Assembly: GCF_000816185.1 (NCBI RefSeq)
Contig: NZ_CP007770.1
Span: forward strand, 1,116,001 to 1,180,000
Direction of reading: 5' to 3'
DNA from: Campylobacter insulaenigrae NCTC 12927
Lineage (GTDB): Bacteria; Campylobacterota; Campylobacteria; Campylobacterales; Campylobacteraceae
DNA length: 64,000 bases
The notes under the pieces were generated by a model. That model was given only the letters and a program-made list of their open reading frames with translations. It had not been told where the DNA came from and searched no databases. How positions within the stretch are numbered: position 1 is the first letter of the stretch; each line of letters starts with the position of its first letter. Position numbers and translations under genes: made by a program. Positions 26,553 to 36,467 of this stretch are shown here, one piece after another.

Positions 26553-27608
26553 TTAAAATTCTAAATTATATTTATTAATTTTTTCTTCCATTATTTTAAA
26601 GTATTTATCTATATTTTCATTAGTTAGAATATGTTTGTGGTATTTAATAGCATCAAGATGTATTGAATTCATATCTACATTATAGTGAACAAAATCTTTA
26701 TAGTTTGCAATATTATCAGCATAATCTAAATCATCAAAACCATAAATTTTTATATTTTGATATTTTTTCGTCTGTTCAATAAGAAATTGTATATTTTTAT
26801 AAAGTGAAAGAAAATATTTATCATCTTGACTAAAATAATTTCTATAGCTTTCTAACTTATAAAATATTCTAGGCTGAGTTGGAATAATCAAATGAAAATT
26901 AATTTCTTTATTTTCAATCATCATCTTTAATAAAAAATGATTTAAATATTTACTATTATCAATATAAGATTGTCCAAAATATGACACTTTATTTTTAGAA
27001 AATTTAATATTTGGACTGTTTAAAATCAAAGCACCTAAAGTTTTTTGATTTTCCTCCCACTGCAATAAATTATAAACATCTATCTGTTTTCCTATGCATT
27101 GTTTTTTATGAGAAAAAAATATCGCACATAGAATGAAATGTTTATTTAAATATAACTTAAAATCATTCATAATATTATCATCGTAAAGAAAATCAAATCT
27201 TTTGATATTTGGTCGAATTTTATCTCCATTCACTAAAGAAAATCCATCCAAAGAATAAATAATATTTTTGATTTTTTTATGTTTAATTAAATATTCTAAT
27301 ATAATAAATCTTTCATGAAATGTACTAGCCGCTAAAGATAAATTCATAAATTTACTATTTAATTTATCACTAGCTTCTTTAACTGAAGTATTTTCAAGCA
27401 TAGATGAGCCAATTATCACAGAATCAAAATCATTATTATCTATAATACTTTTTGCTTGAAGTCTCATATCACTATGCCAAGTCTTTTCTCTAAACAATGG
27501 CTCGTGATAAAGCTGCAAAGGATCATAAATATAAAGTAAAATAATAAATATAAAGATAATCGGTAAAGGTAAAGTCAAAGATAATAAAACAACTTTTTTA
27601 TAACTCAT
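26553..27608 (-). CDS. DltD/SGNH-hydrolase-like membrane protein, partner of the MBOAT O-acyltransferase
   Basis: 351 residues: an N-terminal transmembrane anchor (LSLTLPLPIIFIFIILLYIYD), then an extracytoplasmic domain. A SGNH-type nucleophile motif is likely in SVIIGSSMLENT (residues 64-75), and a C-terminal DxxH-like site may be MNSIHLDAIKYH. Such proteins pair with MBOAT transporters to move acetyl or other acyl groups onto cell-wall or surface glycans (as in AlgX, PatB and DltD). The start lies 8 bp after the MBOAT gene, and it is the last gene of the long minus-strand unit. The glycan target is unknown; LOS or a flagellar glycan is inferred from location only. Confidence 0.75.
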   Translation of the reverse strand: MSYKKVVLLSLTLPLPIIFIFIILLYIYDPLQLYHEPLFREKTWHSDMRLQAKSIIDNNDFDSVIIGSSMLENTSVKEASDKLNSKFMNLSLAASTFHERFIILEYLIKHKKIKNIIYSLDGFSLVNGDKIRPNIKRFDFLYDDNIMNDFKLYLNKHFILCAIFFSHKKQCIGKQIDVYNLLQWEENQKTLGALILNSPNIKFSKNKVSYFGQSYIDNSKYLNHFLLKMMIENKEINFHLIIPTQPRIFYKLESYRNYFSQDDKYFLSLYKNIQFLIEQTKKYQNIKIYGFDDLDYADNIANYKDFVHYNVDMNSIHLDAIKYHKHILTNENIDKYFKIMEEKINKYNLEF

Positions 27609-27616
27609 AAAACACC

Positions 27617-29121
27617 TTAAAAATTAAAATATATAAATTCTATATAAGAAGCCGAATATAATGTTATTAACTCCACATATAAACTAAAAGCTGTTAAAAA
27701 TATAAATTTGTAATTTGGTTTAATTATTTCCATATAATAGATACTATTTTTAAAATATAAACATATTATAAAAGCAATTATGATATAAAAAAATGTTTCA
27801 TTGTTGCCATTAATATCTAGCAAAGTTTCTTTAGTTCTATACCATTTTATCGGCAAATCTACCCAAACTATACCAAACATCGATTTTAAAAGATTTATAG
27901 CACCTTGCAAATTTTCACTTCTAAAGAAAATCCAAGATACATTTATAAAGTTAAAAGTTGTAAACCAAGCAAATATTTTATAGATGATATTTTCTTTAAA
28001 ATGTGCATTTGGTATTGCAAAAGTATAAATTCTATGAATAACCATAGCCAATCCATGCAAAATTCCCCATATAATAAATCCCCAACTAGCTCCATGCCAA
28101 AAACCACTAATAAAAGCTACTATAAAAAGATTTCTTAAATTTAATATCTTAGAAATTTTATTTCCTCCAAGTGGTATATACATATAAACTTTAAAAAATT
28201 TCCCTAATGTTATATGCCATTTTTTCCAGAAATCAGATATATTTAAAGCTTTATAAGGTGAATTAAAATTTACAGGAAGTTTTATACCAAAAAATAATCC
28301 AAGTCCTATAGCCATATCGCAATATCCACTAAAATCAAAATAAAGCTGAAAAGAATAAGACAATGATACAAACCAAGCTGCTATAATATTCAAAAATTCA
28401 CCATTTTCAACTATACCAAATCCAGCATTTGCCCATTTGCCAAAAGAATCTGCAATAAAAACTTTTTTAAATAAACCAAGAGAAAATATAAACAAACCTT
28501 TTGCCGTATTTTCCCAATTTACAAGAAATTTATTATGTGATAATTTATTAAATTGTGACATCATTTCCTTATGATGAACTATAGGACCGGCTATAAGTTG
28601 TGGAAAAAATGTTATAAAGAGAGAATAGTCTATGATATTTATTTTATATCCATTTTTATTTTTTAAGTCTTCTATATTGTTTTTTTTATAACAATCAACT
28701 AAAAATGCAATTTGCTGAAAAGTAAAAAAAGATATAGCAAGTGGTAAAAGTATGTGCGGCAATGGTATGTTAAAATTTAAATTAATAAGTTTTGAAAAGG
28801 TGTTGAAATTTTCTAGTAAAAAATCTGTATATTTAAAAAATCCAAGTAAAGTTATATTAAATATTATGCCAAGTACTACCCCCCCCCTTTTTTTTTCAGC
28901 AAACTACTTTTTAACAGCATATTTGCAATATTATAATTTACAAACATTGAAAATAATAATATGAACACATATTCAACCTTCCAGAATGCATAAAAAAATA
29001 AACTTGCCAAAACCAAAAATATTTTTGCACTTTGAATAAAATTAATCTTCTTGAGAGTATGAAATATAATCAAAACTATTGGTAAAAATACAAATATAAA
29101 TTCATAAGAACTAAATAACAC
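27617..29121 (-). CDS. MBOAT-family membrane O-acyltransferase, phase-variable, OFF as read
   Basis: Two frames make one gene. The N-terminal 81 codons from ATG 29121 end at a G9 tract followed by TAG. With one more G the frame continues as GVVLGIIFNITLLGFFKY into the downstream part, giving about 501 residues. The downstream part shows the MBOAT core: QLIAGPIVHHKEM, FDFSGYCDMAIGLGLFFGI, NFNSPYKALNISDFWKKWHITL, FWHGASWGFIIWGILHG with the conserved His. About ten helices in the inner membrane transfer acyl groups outward with the SGNH partner. The start directly follows the waaF stop. Confidence 0.87.
28879..28887 (-). repeat. Phase-variation tract G9 (C9 on +) in the MBOAT gene, OFF
   Basis: Nine G on the coding strand at codons 79-81, directly after a run of A (KKK). 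G9 reads into TAG; G10 restores the frame; G8 stops after a few codons. Confidence 0.92.
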
Positions 29122-30042
29122 TCAATCTCCTATTAATTTTTTCACAAGACTTATTACCATATCAGGTTTTAAATCCTCCATACAAGCGTGGTGTTTTAAA
29201 GGACAAACTTTTTTCATGCAAGGCATACAAGGTAAATTTAAATGAACTAATTTCGCATTTTGTTGCCAAGGAGAAGTCTGTTTAAATTTGGTAGGGCCAA
29301 AAATAGCTAGCGTCTTTGTACCATAAACAGCACCTATATGCATAGGACCACTATCATTTGTAATTAGTATATCTAGCATAGAAATATTTTTGCATAAAGT
29401 GAAAATACTTGTTTTACCACATAAATTTTTCACTTTTATTCCATTTTTTACAAACAAATTTTCTATATTTTGACAAATCAACTCTTCGCTTTTTACACCA
29501 AAAATAATAATACTATGTGTTGTTGCAAATTCTTTTGCAACTTCATAAAAATATTCACTTTTCCATCTTTTGGCACTTCCAAAATGGGCTCCAGGATTAA
29601 TACCTAAAATTTTTTTATTTTTTTTTGCTTGTATAGGTAATTGAAGTTTTTGAGAGCTAGCTTTAAATTCTAAAGCATCTTCTATAAAATTTAAATACTT
29701 TAATACTTGATGTTCTTCTTTTAAAATATTTTTATCAAAATAAAATCTTTTTTGAGTTTTAATTAAATTTAAAATGATCTTACTTGAAAATGCTGAACGA
29801 AAAGAAAAAGCTAGATTAAAAAAACCTAATTGGGATCTTAGTTTTAAAATTTGCATATATCTTTGCTTTTTGTTTTCAACTATAATCTTAGAATTTGGCA
29901 AGCGTTTAAAAAGTTCTGTACTAGCAAAAGAACCATAAAAAATAAATTCAGCATCTTTAAATTTTTCTCTTATAGCATAAATAGCAGCACTAGCCATTAC
30001 AGCATCACCAAGCCAAGTCGGAAGATTAATAAAAATTTTCAT
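29122..30042 (-). CDS. waaF: ADP-heptose:LOS heptosyltransferase II
   Basis: 306 residues, GT9 family. N-terminus KIFINLPTWLGDAVMASAAIYAIRE, the motif GINPGAHFGSAKRW for the nucleotide site, and TNDSGPMHIGAVYGTKTLAIFGPT near the C-terminus, as in WaaF. It adds the second heptose of the LOS inner core in the cytoplasm. I start at ATG 30042, which overlaps the upstream maf-like stop as ATGA; an ATG two codons earlier is less fitting. In C. jejuni waaF closes the LOS locus; here it is followed by MBOAT/SGNH genes and preceded by the ptm/leg block in the same unit. Confidence 0.93.
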   Translation of the reverse strand: MKIFINLPTWLGDAVMASAAIYAIREKFKDAEFIFYGSFASTELFKRLPNSKIIVENKKQRYMQILKLRSQLGFFNLAFSFRSAFSSKIILNLIKTQKRFYFDKNILKEEHQVLKYLNFIEDALEFKASSQKLQLPIQAKKNKKILGINPGAHFGSAKRWKSEYFYEVAKEFATTHSIIIFGVKSEELICQNIENLFVKNGIKVKNLCGKTSIFTLCKNISMLDILITNDSGPMHIGAVYGTKTLAIFGPTKFKQTSPWQQNAKLVHLNLPCMPCMKKVCPLKHHACMEDLKPDMVISLVKKLIGD

Positions 30043-31946
30043 TTGCATATTTTTTCTACCAACTTTTCAAAGCCTCTATTTATTAAGACACATTCTAATT
30101 GTTTGATATTTTTAATAAGTCCTAATTTTTGAGCATTAATATGAGCTATTATAAGTTGTATCCATTCTAAATGCTCTTTTATCCAAAGTACAGATTTGTT
30201 AAAGCTATCTTCTTTTGTCTTAGGATTTAGTACATAAATTCTAGCAAGGTTTAATTCAAATTGTACTATTGTAGGTCCCAATATCTCATACAAGTCATTC
30301 ATTGTTTTAAAATTTTCTACTTTTATTTTTATTTTATCTACATGCAAAATCATATCGTTTAATAATCGTTCATTTGCACTAAGCAAAAAATCATTCATCA
30401 TTTTATTTAAAGAATCTAATTCTTTTTGAAAATCTTTCTTTAAATCAACACATTTTTTTATACTTTGATTGATTTTACAATACGCTTTTAGCAAAAGCTC
30501 ATTTTGCTTATTTATATTTAAAGTATCTAATTTTGCAAAAGGTTTATGTAAATTTTTGCTTAAAAGAGTTTCACAAATTTCTTTAAAAGGTTTTTCTATA
30601 GCTCCTTCTATCCTAGCACCACCTTCAGTACAATTGTAAGTTGCACAATTTTCATTTCTTGATATTAATTTTTCCATTTCATTTTTAAATAAAAGCCATA
30701 TAAAGTGAGTTTTTACCATATACCCCCCCCCATAAGCTAAAGTATCTATGTGCTCATAAGTATCGCTTTCAAAGGTAGCTGAATTTTGATAGTCTTTAGG
30801 ATGTGAATCTCCATTTTCAGCATAAGCTAAATCTTGCCCTATGAAGATGATATTTTTATGATTTAAGTTGGTTGCTAATTTATAAGCCATATTGGCAACA
30901 CTTGGACCAGAATATGCATAACCAAGATTTTGTAAATCTATAAAGTTAATAAAATGAGAATTTTCAGATATCACTACTATTTTAGTTTGTTTTTTTTCTA
31001 AATATTTAAAAGCATTAGGATGAACTACAGATTTTAAAACAAAAACTATATCTTTATCAAATTCTCCAAAATCATTATTAAAAAATTCAGCGGTGATATC
31101 AATACGCTCTAACATACAAACATAATCAGGTTTTATATTGTATTTTGCAAGTATAGGATAAGCACTATCAGCACAAAATATTGTTGCTTTACTAGAGTAT
31201 TGTTTTAAAAGCGGTAACTGTTTTATTAAAGAAGGACCTGTAGAAACTATTATGGCAGTATCACTTAAATTTTTTCTTTTATTTAATAATTCTTTATAAC
31301 TTGGATTACTTATCATAGAAGGTATATTATAAACAAATTGCTCTATGCCTTGCAAAACGTCTATAGGGGAATTTCCATGAGAAAATATTGAATTTTTAAA
31401 AGAATTTAATAAATTATTATTTACCCTTAATACATCATCTTGATATTTTTCATAATAATTAGAATGTAATTCTAAAAAATACGTTCTTGAAAAATTAAAC
31501 ATAGGATCATTTGAGCATAAATAATCATAATCTCGTCTTTTAAGATCATTAGTATCGATTATAACAAGCCTTGCTTCTTCCAACTCCTTGCTAAAATCTA
31601 AAATTTGAAACATAGCGTATATTAATTCTAAATCGTTTTCAAAAACTATTATATGTTTGTGATTTTGATTTTGTAATAAAGCTTTATATAAAATTCCATT
31701 ACCAAAACCATAAAAATAAAGAACAGGATATAAAAAATATTTTTCATGATAAGCATTTAACATAGCATTTAATTCTTCTAAAGTATTTTCATACATCAAA
31801 GTATTATCTTGAGTATTTAATAAATTTATATCTAAATTATCCTTACCTTGTATTATTTGGAATTTGTTTTGTTTTTGAATTTGAAGTAATTTTTGTTTTA
31901 AATGCGGATTTAGTAAAGCTTGTATATTTTTTGCAAACATATTCAT
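30039..31946 (-). CDS. Maf-like DUF115 protein (motility accessory factor / flagellin glycosylation), phase-variable, ON as read
   Basis: About 635 residues with the DUF115 core at the centre: IIVSTGPSLIKQLPLL, DSAYPILAKYNIKPDYVCMLER, FIGQDLAYAENGDSHPKDY, NCTEGGARIEGAIEKPFKEI. The C-terminal region is helical. It is a paralogue of the 11722-13610 gene. ATG 31946 overlaps the ptmA stop as ATGA and was chosen over an ATG three codons earlier. A G9 tract at codons 405-408 (AYGGGY) is in frame. Family members are needed to transfer pseudaminic or legionaminic acid to flagellin, which fits its place after ptmA as in C. jejuni. Confidence 0.88.
   Translation of the reverse strand: MNMFAKNIQALLNPHLKQKLLQIQKQNKFQIIQGKDNLDINLLNTQDNTLMYENTLEELNAMLNAYHEKYFLYPVLYFYGFGNGILYKALLQNQNHKHIIVFENDLELIYAMFQILDFSKELEEARLVIIDTNDLKRRDYDYLCSNDPMFNFSRTYFLELHSNYYEKYQDDVLRVNNNLLNSFKNSIFSHGNSPIDVLQGIEQFVYNIPSMISNPSYKELLNKRKNLSDTAIIVSTGPSLIKQLPLLKQYSSKATIFCADSAYPILAKYNIKPDYVCMLERIDITAEFFNNDFGEFDKDIVFVLKSVVHPNAFKYLEKKQTKIVVISENSHFINFIDLQNLGYAYSGPSVANMAYKLATNLNHKNIIFIGQDLAYAENGDSHPKDYQNSATFESDTYEHIDTLAYGGGYMVKTHFIWLLFKNEMEKLISRNENCATYNCTEGGARIEGAIEKPFKEICETLLSKNLHKPFAKLDTLNINKQNELLLKAYCKINQSIKKCVDLKKDFQKELDSLNKMMNDFLLSANERLLNDMILHVDKIKIKVENFKTMNDLYEILGPTIVQFELNLARIYVLNPKTKEDSFNKSVLWIKEHLEWIQLIIAHINAQKLGLIKNIKQLECVLINRGFEKLVEKICK
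30723..30731 (-). repeat. Phase-variation tract G9 (C9 on +) in the second maf-like gene, ON
   Basis: Nine G encode three Gly in AYGGGY. Any slip of one or two bases truncates the last third of the protein. Confidence 0.9.
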
Positions 31947-32707
31947 AACCCCCAACCATCATCTACTATCATAGTCTGACCTGTAATAAATTTAGAATAA
32001 TCAGAGATTAAAAACAACAAAATACCGCACACATCATCTGCTTCTAACATACCTTTGCTAGCACAGCATTTCCTATAAGCATCTAAAAAAATTTGAGGCT
32101 GATTATCTTTAATACCCCCAAAAGCTACTGAATTAACTCGTATATTTGTATTAAAAAGTTCTTTGGCAAGCCACACTCCAAGATGATTAATACCTGCTTT
32201 TATAACACTATATTCTAAGGAACTTTGCATTGAAGTACCCTCATAATTTTCAAATTTAGGAGCATACACCCCCATAATAGAACTTAAATTAATTATATTT
32301 CCAAATCCTTGTTTTTTAAAAAATTTAGCCATCTCACAAGCTATAAACATGAAACTGCCTAAATGTAAATTCAAGCTTTCACAAATTTGTTCATAACTTG
32401 CCTCATAATACGACAATTTACCCCAATCTTTACCCATAGGATAAGCACAATTAATAAAAGCATCTATTTTTCCAAATTTACCCATTCCTTTTTGCAAGCA
32501 CATACCAATAGCATTTTTATCATTAATATCAAATACTATGCTTAAAATATTTTCTTCATTGTTTAGACTATTTTTTAATTTATATAATTTATCCTCATCT
32601 ATATCAGCAATAATAATTTTTCCATTATGTGTTAAACAAGCTTTACTCAAAGCACTTCCTATCCTACCACAAGCTCCAACTATTAATACAACTTTATCTT
32701 TTATCAT
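31943..32707 (-). CDS. ptmA: Short-chain dehydrogenase PtmA (flagellin modification, legionaminate precursor pathway)
   Basis: A 254-residue SDR. The cofactor site is VGACGRIGSAL near residues 10-20; the catalytic SSIMG...Y..IKAG region reads LSSIMGVYAP...EYSVIKAGINHL; the end is GQTMIVDDGWGL. In C. jejuni PtmA acts with PtmF early in GDP-GlcN formation for legionaminic acid. It follows ptmB directly and is coupled to the maf-like gene by ATGA. The gene order ptmB-ptmA-maf is that of the C. jejuni flagellin glycosylation island. Confidence 0.9.
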   Translation of the reverse strand: MIKDKVVLIVGACGRIGSALSKACLTHNGKIIIADIDEDKLYKLKNSLNNEENILSIVFDINDKNAIGMCLQKGMGKFGKIDAFINCAYPMGKDWGKLSYYEASYEQICESLNLHLGSFMFIACEMAKFFKKQGFGNIINLSSIMGVYAPKFENYEGTSMQSSLEYSVIKAGINHLGVWLAKELFNTNIRVNSVAFGGIKDNQPQIFLDAYRKCCASKGMLEADDVCGILLFLISDYSKFITGQTMIVDDGWGL

Positions 32708-33414
32708 TAAAAATCTTCCTGCTTTAAATTAGCTTTTTTAATTAAAAATTCAACTATTTCAAAGTCAAATTCACTATCTACATCAAAAGCACTTCTTTCA
32801 TCCATCACATAAAGTGAAGTTTCGTTGCCAAATAAATCATCACTACTTAAAAGTTTATCACGCTTAAAAATATAAATACTAGCATTCATATCATAACATT
32901 TTGGAGCACTTTGTCTGGTGTTAAAATTTCCTTTTTTTGACAATTGCACACAATTTTCATTTACCTCAATAAGATTAAAATAAGGATTGCGTCTTGCAGG
33001 CACAGCAGTTATTAAATTTTGTTTATTTTCTTTTATAAAAAGCTCATAAGCTTTTTTTATATCTAAACTACTTCTTAAAGGTGCTGAAGCATCTAAGTCT
33101 ATTAAGGTATCAAATTTAGTATCAAAGTATTTTTCACTTTTTAATAATGCATCTCTCATAACAGGAAGTTTAGGCGCATCATCACTAGCTAATTTAGCTT
33201 CTCTTTTAAAAAAAATTTCCGCACCATATTTTAAAGCTACATTTGCTATTTCATCACTATCTGTGCTTACTACTATATGTTTGAAAAGTTTTGAATTTTT
33301 AGCTTGAATAATACTATAAGCAATTAATTCTAAATTATTAATCTTTTTGATATTTTTATTTTTAACCCCTTTAGAACCACCTCTAGCACAAATTGTACAT
33401 AAAATATTATCCAT
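32707..33414 (-). CDS. ptmB: CMP-legionaminate synthetase PtmB/LegF
   Basis: 235 residues. Acylneuraminate cytidylyltransferase motif ILCTICARGGSKGVKNKN at the N-terminus, then LIDLDASAPLRSSLDIKKAYE, ARRNPYFN, RQSAPKCYDMNASIYIF and the final DERSAFDVDSEFDFEIVEFL. It activates the nonulosonic acid with CTP. Start at ATG 33414, which gives the family N-terminus; a start five codons earlier would overlap the previous gene by 23 nt. Specificity for legionaminic acid is inferred from the neighbouring legI, legG and ptmE; a second synthetase of NeuA type lies at 44416-45087. Confidence 0.88.
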   Translation of the reverse strand: MDNILCTICARGGSKGVKNKNIKKINNLELIAYSIIQAKNSKLFKHIVVSTDSDEIANVALKYGAEIFFKREAKLASDDAPKLPVMRDALLKSEKYFDTKFDTLIDLDASAPLRSSLDIKKAYELFIKENKQNLITAVPARRNPYFNLIEVNENCVQLSKKGNFNTRQSAPKCYDMNASIYIFKRDKLLSSDDLFGNETSLYVMDERSAFDVDSEFDFEIVEFLIKKANLKQEDF

Positions 33415-34294
33415 AATGAACCTCATCACATAATTTTAAAATTTTACTTGCTTGTGAATAATCACACAAATCTTGACTCTTTCTAGCTATATTAATATGC
33501 AAATTTTTTAAAGTATCAATGGTATCGTTTTTAAAATTTTGTATTTCAACTTGATGATTTGTATTATAAATTTTTAAAGTGTTTTCTATCAAATTTGCTT
33601 CATAACTATACTCACTAGAATGAAAAATTATCTTTCTTTGTATAAATTTAGAGAAATAATCAAGCTCTATGTGAATTAAACTCCTTTTTGATTGTAATGA
33701 CAAAAAAGAAAAATCATCACTATCTATTTTTAATTCTGAAAGTTTTAATCTTTGAGAATAAAGCAAGGTAAGATCTTGAAAAAAGTAAAACGCAAGATCA
33801 ATTTCATGAGAAAGATCAAGTAAAACTCCACCACCTAAATCTTTCTTAGCACTATAATTTTTTGTATAATCACATTCTCGCCAATTTGGTAAATAAGAGC
33901 CACATATAAATTTAGTAAAATATATGTTTTTATCAGTATCTACAAGCTCTTTTAATCTTTGTACTAAAGAATTAAACCTTAAAAGGTAAGCTACATATAT
34001 GGTGTTATTTGTATTTAAAATTTTATATTTTTCAAATAAAGGCTTTTCCACTAAAATAATTTTATCTTTTACTTTTTCATCTATATATTTTAATGTCTCA
34101 TAATGTTTTGTTGTGATATTACAAATTACAAATAAATCATAAAAATTCAAATCAAGCTCATCTAAATTTTTATAACTTTTAATACTTGCATCATCAAGAT
34201 GTTTTGAAACTACACTTATCTCATATCCTAAAGATTTCATAGCTAAAAAATGTTTTTTAGCTATACTGCCATAACCTACTATTAAGGCTTTCAT
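33407..34294 (-). CDS. ptmF: Gfo/Idh/MocA-type oxidoreductase, PtmF-like
   Basis: 295 residues. N-terminal NAD(P)-binding segment ALIVGYGSIAKKHFLAMKSLG, then the family dinucleotide-domain end ILVEKPLFEKY with the conserved EKP, and a C-terminal domain with the DLGGGVLLDLSHEIDLAFYFF helix. By position between ptmE and ptmB it corresponds to C. jejuni PtmF, which with PtmA takes part in making GlcN-phosphate for the GDP-linked legionaminate route. The assignment rests on context plus family; the precise reaction is not shown by the sequence. Confidence 0.8.
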   Translation of the reverse strand: MKALIVGYGSIAKKHFLAMKSLGYEISVVSKHLDDASIKSYKNLDELDLNFYDLFVICNITTKHYETLKYIDEKVKDKIILVEKPLFEKYKILNTNNTIYVAYLLRFNSLVQRLKELVDTDKNIYFTKFICGSYLPNWRECDYTKNYSAKKDLGGGVLLDLSHEIDLAFYFFQDLTLLYSQRLKLSELKIDSDDFSFLSLQSKRSLIHIELDYFSKFIQRKIIFHSSEYSYEANLIENTLKIYNTNHQVEIQNFKNDTIDTLKNLHINIARKSQDLCDYSQASKILKLCDEVHYG

Positions 34295-35322
34295 TTAAAT
34301 TCCTCATTAGCTTTTTTAAACTCATCTATCTGACCTATATCTATCCAATAATCATCAATCAAAAAAGTATTGATTTTATTTTCTTTCATAAGCAATTTAA
34401 TAAAATCTGGCATATCAAGATATTCATTTTCTCTTAAAAACTTCAAAACATAAGGTTCACAGACATAAATTCCTGCACTAACTAAAAATTTTTGCACAGG
34501 TTTTTCCTTAATATTTTTAATATAATTTCTACTAAGCTCTACTACTCCGTAAGGATTTTGATAAATAAATTCTCTTAAACACACACTCATTAAAGCTTTG
34601 CTTTTTTTATGTGCTTTGAGTAATTTATTAAAATCAAGTTCAGTTAAAATATCAGCATTCATTACAATGAAACTATCTTTAAATTCATCTTTAATAAGGC
34701 TTAAAGCACCTGCTGTCCCTAGTCTCTTTTTTTCTTTTATATATTTTATATTAACATCAAATTTATCACCATTTTTAAAGTATTTTTCTATAACTTGCTT
34801 TTTATAATTAACGCAAAAAATAAAATTTTCAAAATTTTGCTCTTTAAATTTAGTAATAATACTTTCTAATATAGGCTTATTTCCCACCTTTAACATAGGT
34901 TTTGGAGTATTTTTTGTCAATTCTTTTAAACGAGTTCCAAGGCCGCCTGCCATTAAAACCACATTATTTTTATTTTTTTCTTTATGAAGCATCGAAGCTA
35001 TGGATTTTATAGCGATAACTTTTTTATTTTTATCTAAAACAGGAAAATCATAAATATCGTATTTTGCACTCAAATTTAATAAAGTTTTCTCATCGCAATC
35101 TTCTTGCACAACAACTGGATTTTTTGTATAAATTTTTTTAATACTATCTTCTAGCTTATAGTCATTAATCAAAGCTTTTCTTATATTAGAATCGCTGATA
35201 ACACCCAAAAAATTATCGTTTTCATCTACGACCAAAGCAAGTCTTACCCTGAGTTTACCTATAGTTTGTAAAGCTTGTTTTATACTAGAATTTTCTGTTA
35301 ATTTTAAATTATTTATATTCAT
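34291..35322 (-). CDS. ptmE: Glucosamine-1-phosphate guanylyltransferase PtmE (CBS-NTP transferase)
   Basis: 343 residues. Two CBS domains at about 1-115 (RLALVVDENDNFLGVISDSNIRK and a second copy), then a nucleotidyltransferase with VVLMAGGLGTRLKELTKNTPKPML, FVMNADILTELDF and a C-terminal YWIDIGQIDEFKKANEEF. In C. jejuni PtmE makes GDP-GlcN from GTP and GlcN-1-P, the step that sets legionaminate apart from the UDP-based sialate route. Overlaps of 4 nt with both neighbours indicate coupling. Confidence 0.88.
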   Translation of the reverse strand: MNINNLKLTENSSIKQALQTIGKLRVRLALVVDENDNFLGVISDSNIRKALINDYKLEDSIKKIYTKNPVVVQEDCDEKTLLNLSAKYDIYDFPVLDKNKKVIAIKSIASMLHKEKNKNNVVLMAGGLGTRLKELTKNTPKPMLKVGNKPILESIITKFKEQNFENFIFCVNYKKQVIEKYFKNGDKFDVNIKYIKEKKRLGTAGALSLIKDEFKDSFIVMNADILTELDFNKLLKAHKKSKALMSVCLREFIYQNPYGVVELSRNYIKNIKEKPVQKFLVSAGIYVCEPYVLKFLRENEYLDMPDFIKLLMKENKINTFLIDDYWIDIGQIDEFKKANEEFK

Positions 35323-36467
35323 AGATCTATAAATTCTTTATTAAGTATTGTTTGCAAATCATAAGATTTTAAAATTTCTTTAATATTATAGCTAGTATTT
35401 TCACTATAAAAAGGATTAATAATTTTTTTTAGATTTTGCTTATATTCTTTACAATTAAGTTTTTCAAAAGCTTGTCTTAAATTTGATATATCACAATTTA
35501 TAATATTGTTTGCACATATTCTACCTCTTTGTCTATCGCCTATATTTATACAAGGTACTCTTAAAAAAGGGCTTTCGCAAATTCCACTAGAGCTATTGCC
35601 TATAACAGCTTTGCAAATTTTCATTAAATTCAAATATCTTAAAGAACCCAAATTATCAAATAATCTTGCTTTAAATGATTTCTTTTCACAATAAGATTGA
35701 ATCATCTCATTAATTAAAAATCCATTCTCATCAGCATTTGCCTTTGTGAAAATCAAACTTACATTTTCTATGGTATCTAAAAAATTTAACAAAGCATTGA
35801 TTTCTTTTTTGATAGATTTTTTATTTATAGTTTGTGGGTGATAGGTAATTAAATAAATATTTTCTTTAAATTTTATATTTAAATCACCTTCTAATGTTTT
35901 TTTATCTAAAAAATTCATATTTTTTATCAATTCTCCACCTAAAGATCCTACATTAAAAACTCTTTTTTCATCTTCTCCAAGTTGCAAAACTCTTTTTTTA
36001 TATTCTTTAGTAGAAACAAAATGCAAATGTGCCATTTTAGTGATGCTATGTCTTATACTGTCATCTATAGCACCTAGGGTAAGCTCACCACCACAAATAT
36101 GAGCCAAAGGAAGTTGCATCACAAGACATACGCTAGCTACAGCTAACATCTCATATCTATCGCCTAAAACAACTACTATATCAGGTTTTAATTGTGCAAA
36201 AGTTTCACAAAGTGAAAGTTCAAGTAAAGCCATGCTCTTACAAAGTGATATGTTGTTGTCATTACTCAATAAAATATCTATTTTTTTATCAACTTTAAAT
36301 TCTTTTTCTATTTCTTTATAAGTAAAGCCAAAATCCTTACTTAAATGCGAGGCAGTTAAAATGAGTTGTAATTTCAAATCCTTATCTTGTTGTATTTGAT
36401 CACATAAATTTCTAAGTAAATACCATTCAGCTCTTGTGCCACTGATTACACAAATTTTTCTACTCAT
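35319..36467 (-). CDS. legG: NDP-diacetylbacillosamine 2-epimerase (hydrolysing), NeuC2/LegG
   Basis: 382 residues, GT-B-fold UDP-GlcNAc 2-epimerase family. Motifs: ICVISGTRAEWYLL at the start, VVLGDRYEMLAVASVCL, HICGGELTLGAIDDSIRHSITKMAHLHFVS, LITYHPQTINKKS, and AVIGNSSSGICESPFLRVPCINIGDRQRGR. It yields the 2-epimerised, nucleotide-free sugar for condensation by LegI. The other NeuC homologue in the window (45122-46246) has GTRADFSK in place of GTRAEWYL, so the two differ in the substrate-contacting start region. Confidence 0.9.
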   Translation of the reverse strand: MSRKICVISGTRAEWYLLRNLCDQIQQDKDLKLQLILTASHLSKDFGFTYKEIEKEFKVDKKIDILLSNDNNISLCKSMALLELSLCETFAQLKPDIVVVLGDRYEMLAVASVCLVMQLPLAHICGGELTLGAIDDSIRHSITKMAHLHFVSTKEYKKRVLQLGEDEKRVFNVGSLGGELIKNMNFLDKKTLEGDLNIKFKENIYLITYHPQTINKKSIKKEINALLNFLDTIENVSLIFTKANADENGFLINEMIQSYCEKKSFKARLFDNLGSLRYLNLMKICKAVIGNSSSGICESPFLRVPCINIGDRQRGRICANNIINCDISNLRQAFEKLNCKEYKQNLKKIINPFYSENTSYNIKEILKSYDLQTILNKEFIDL

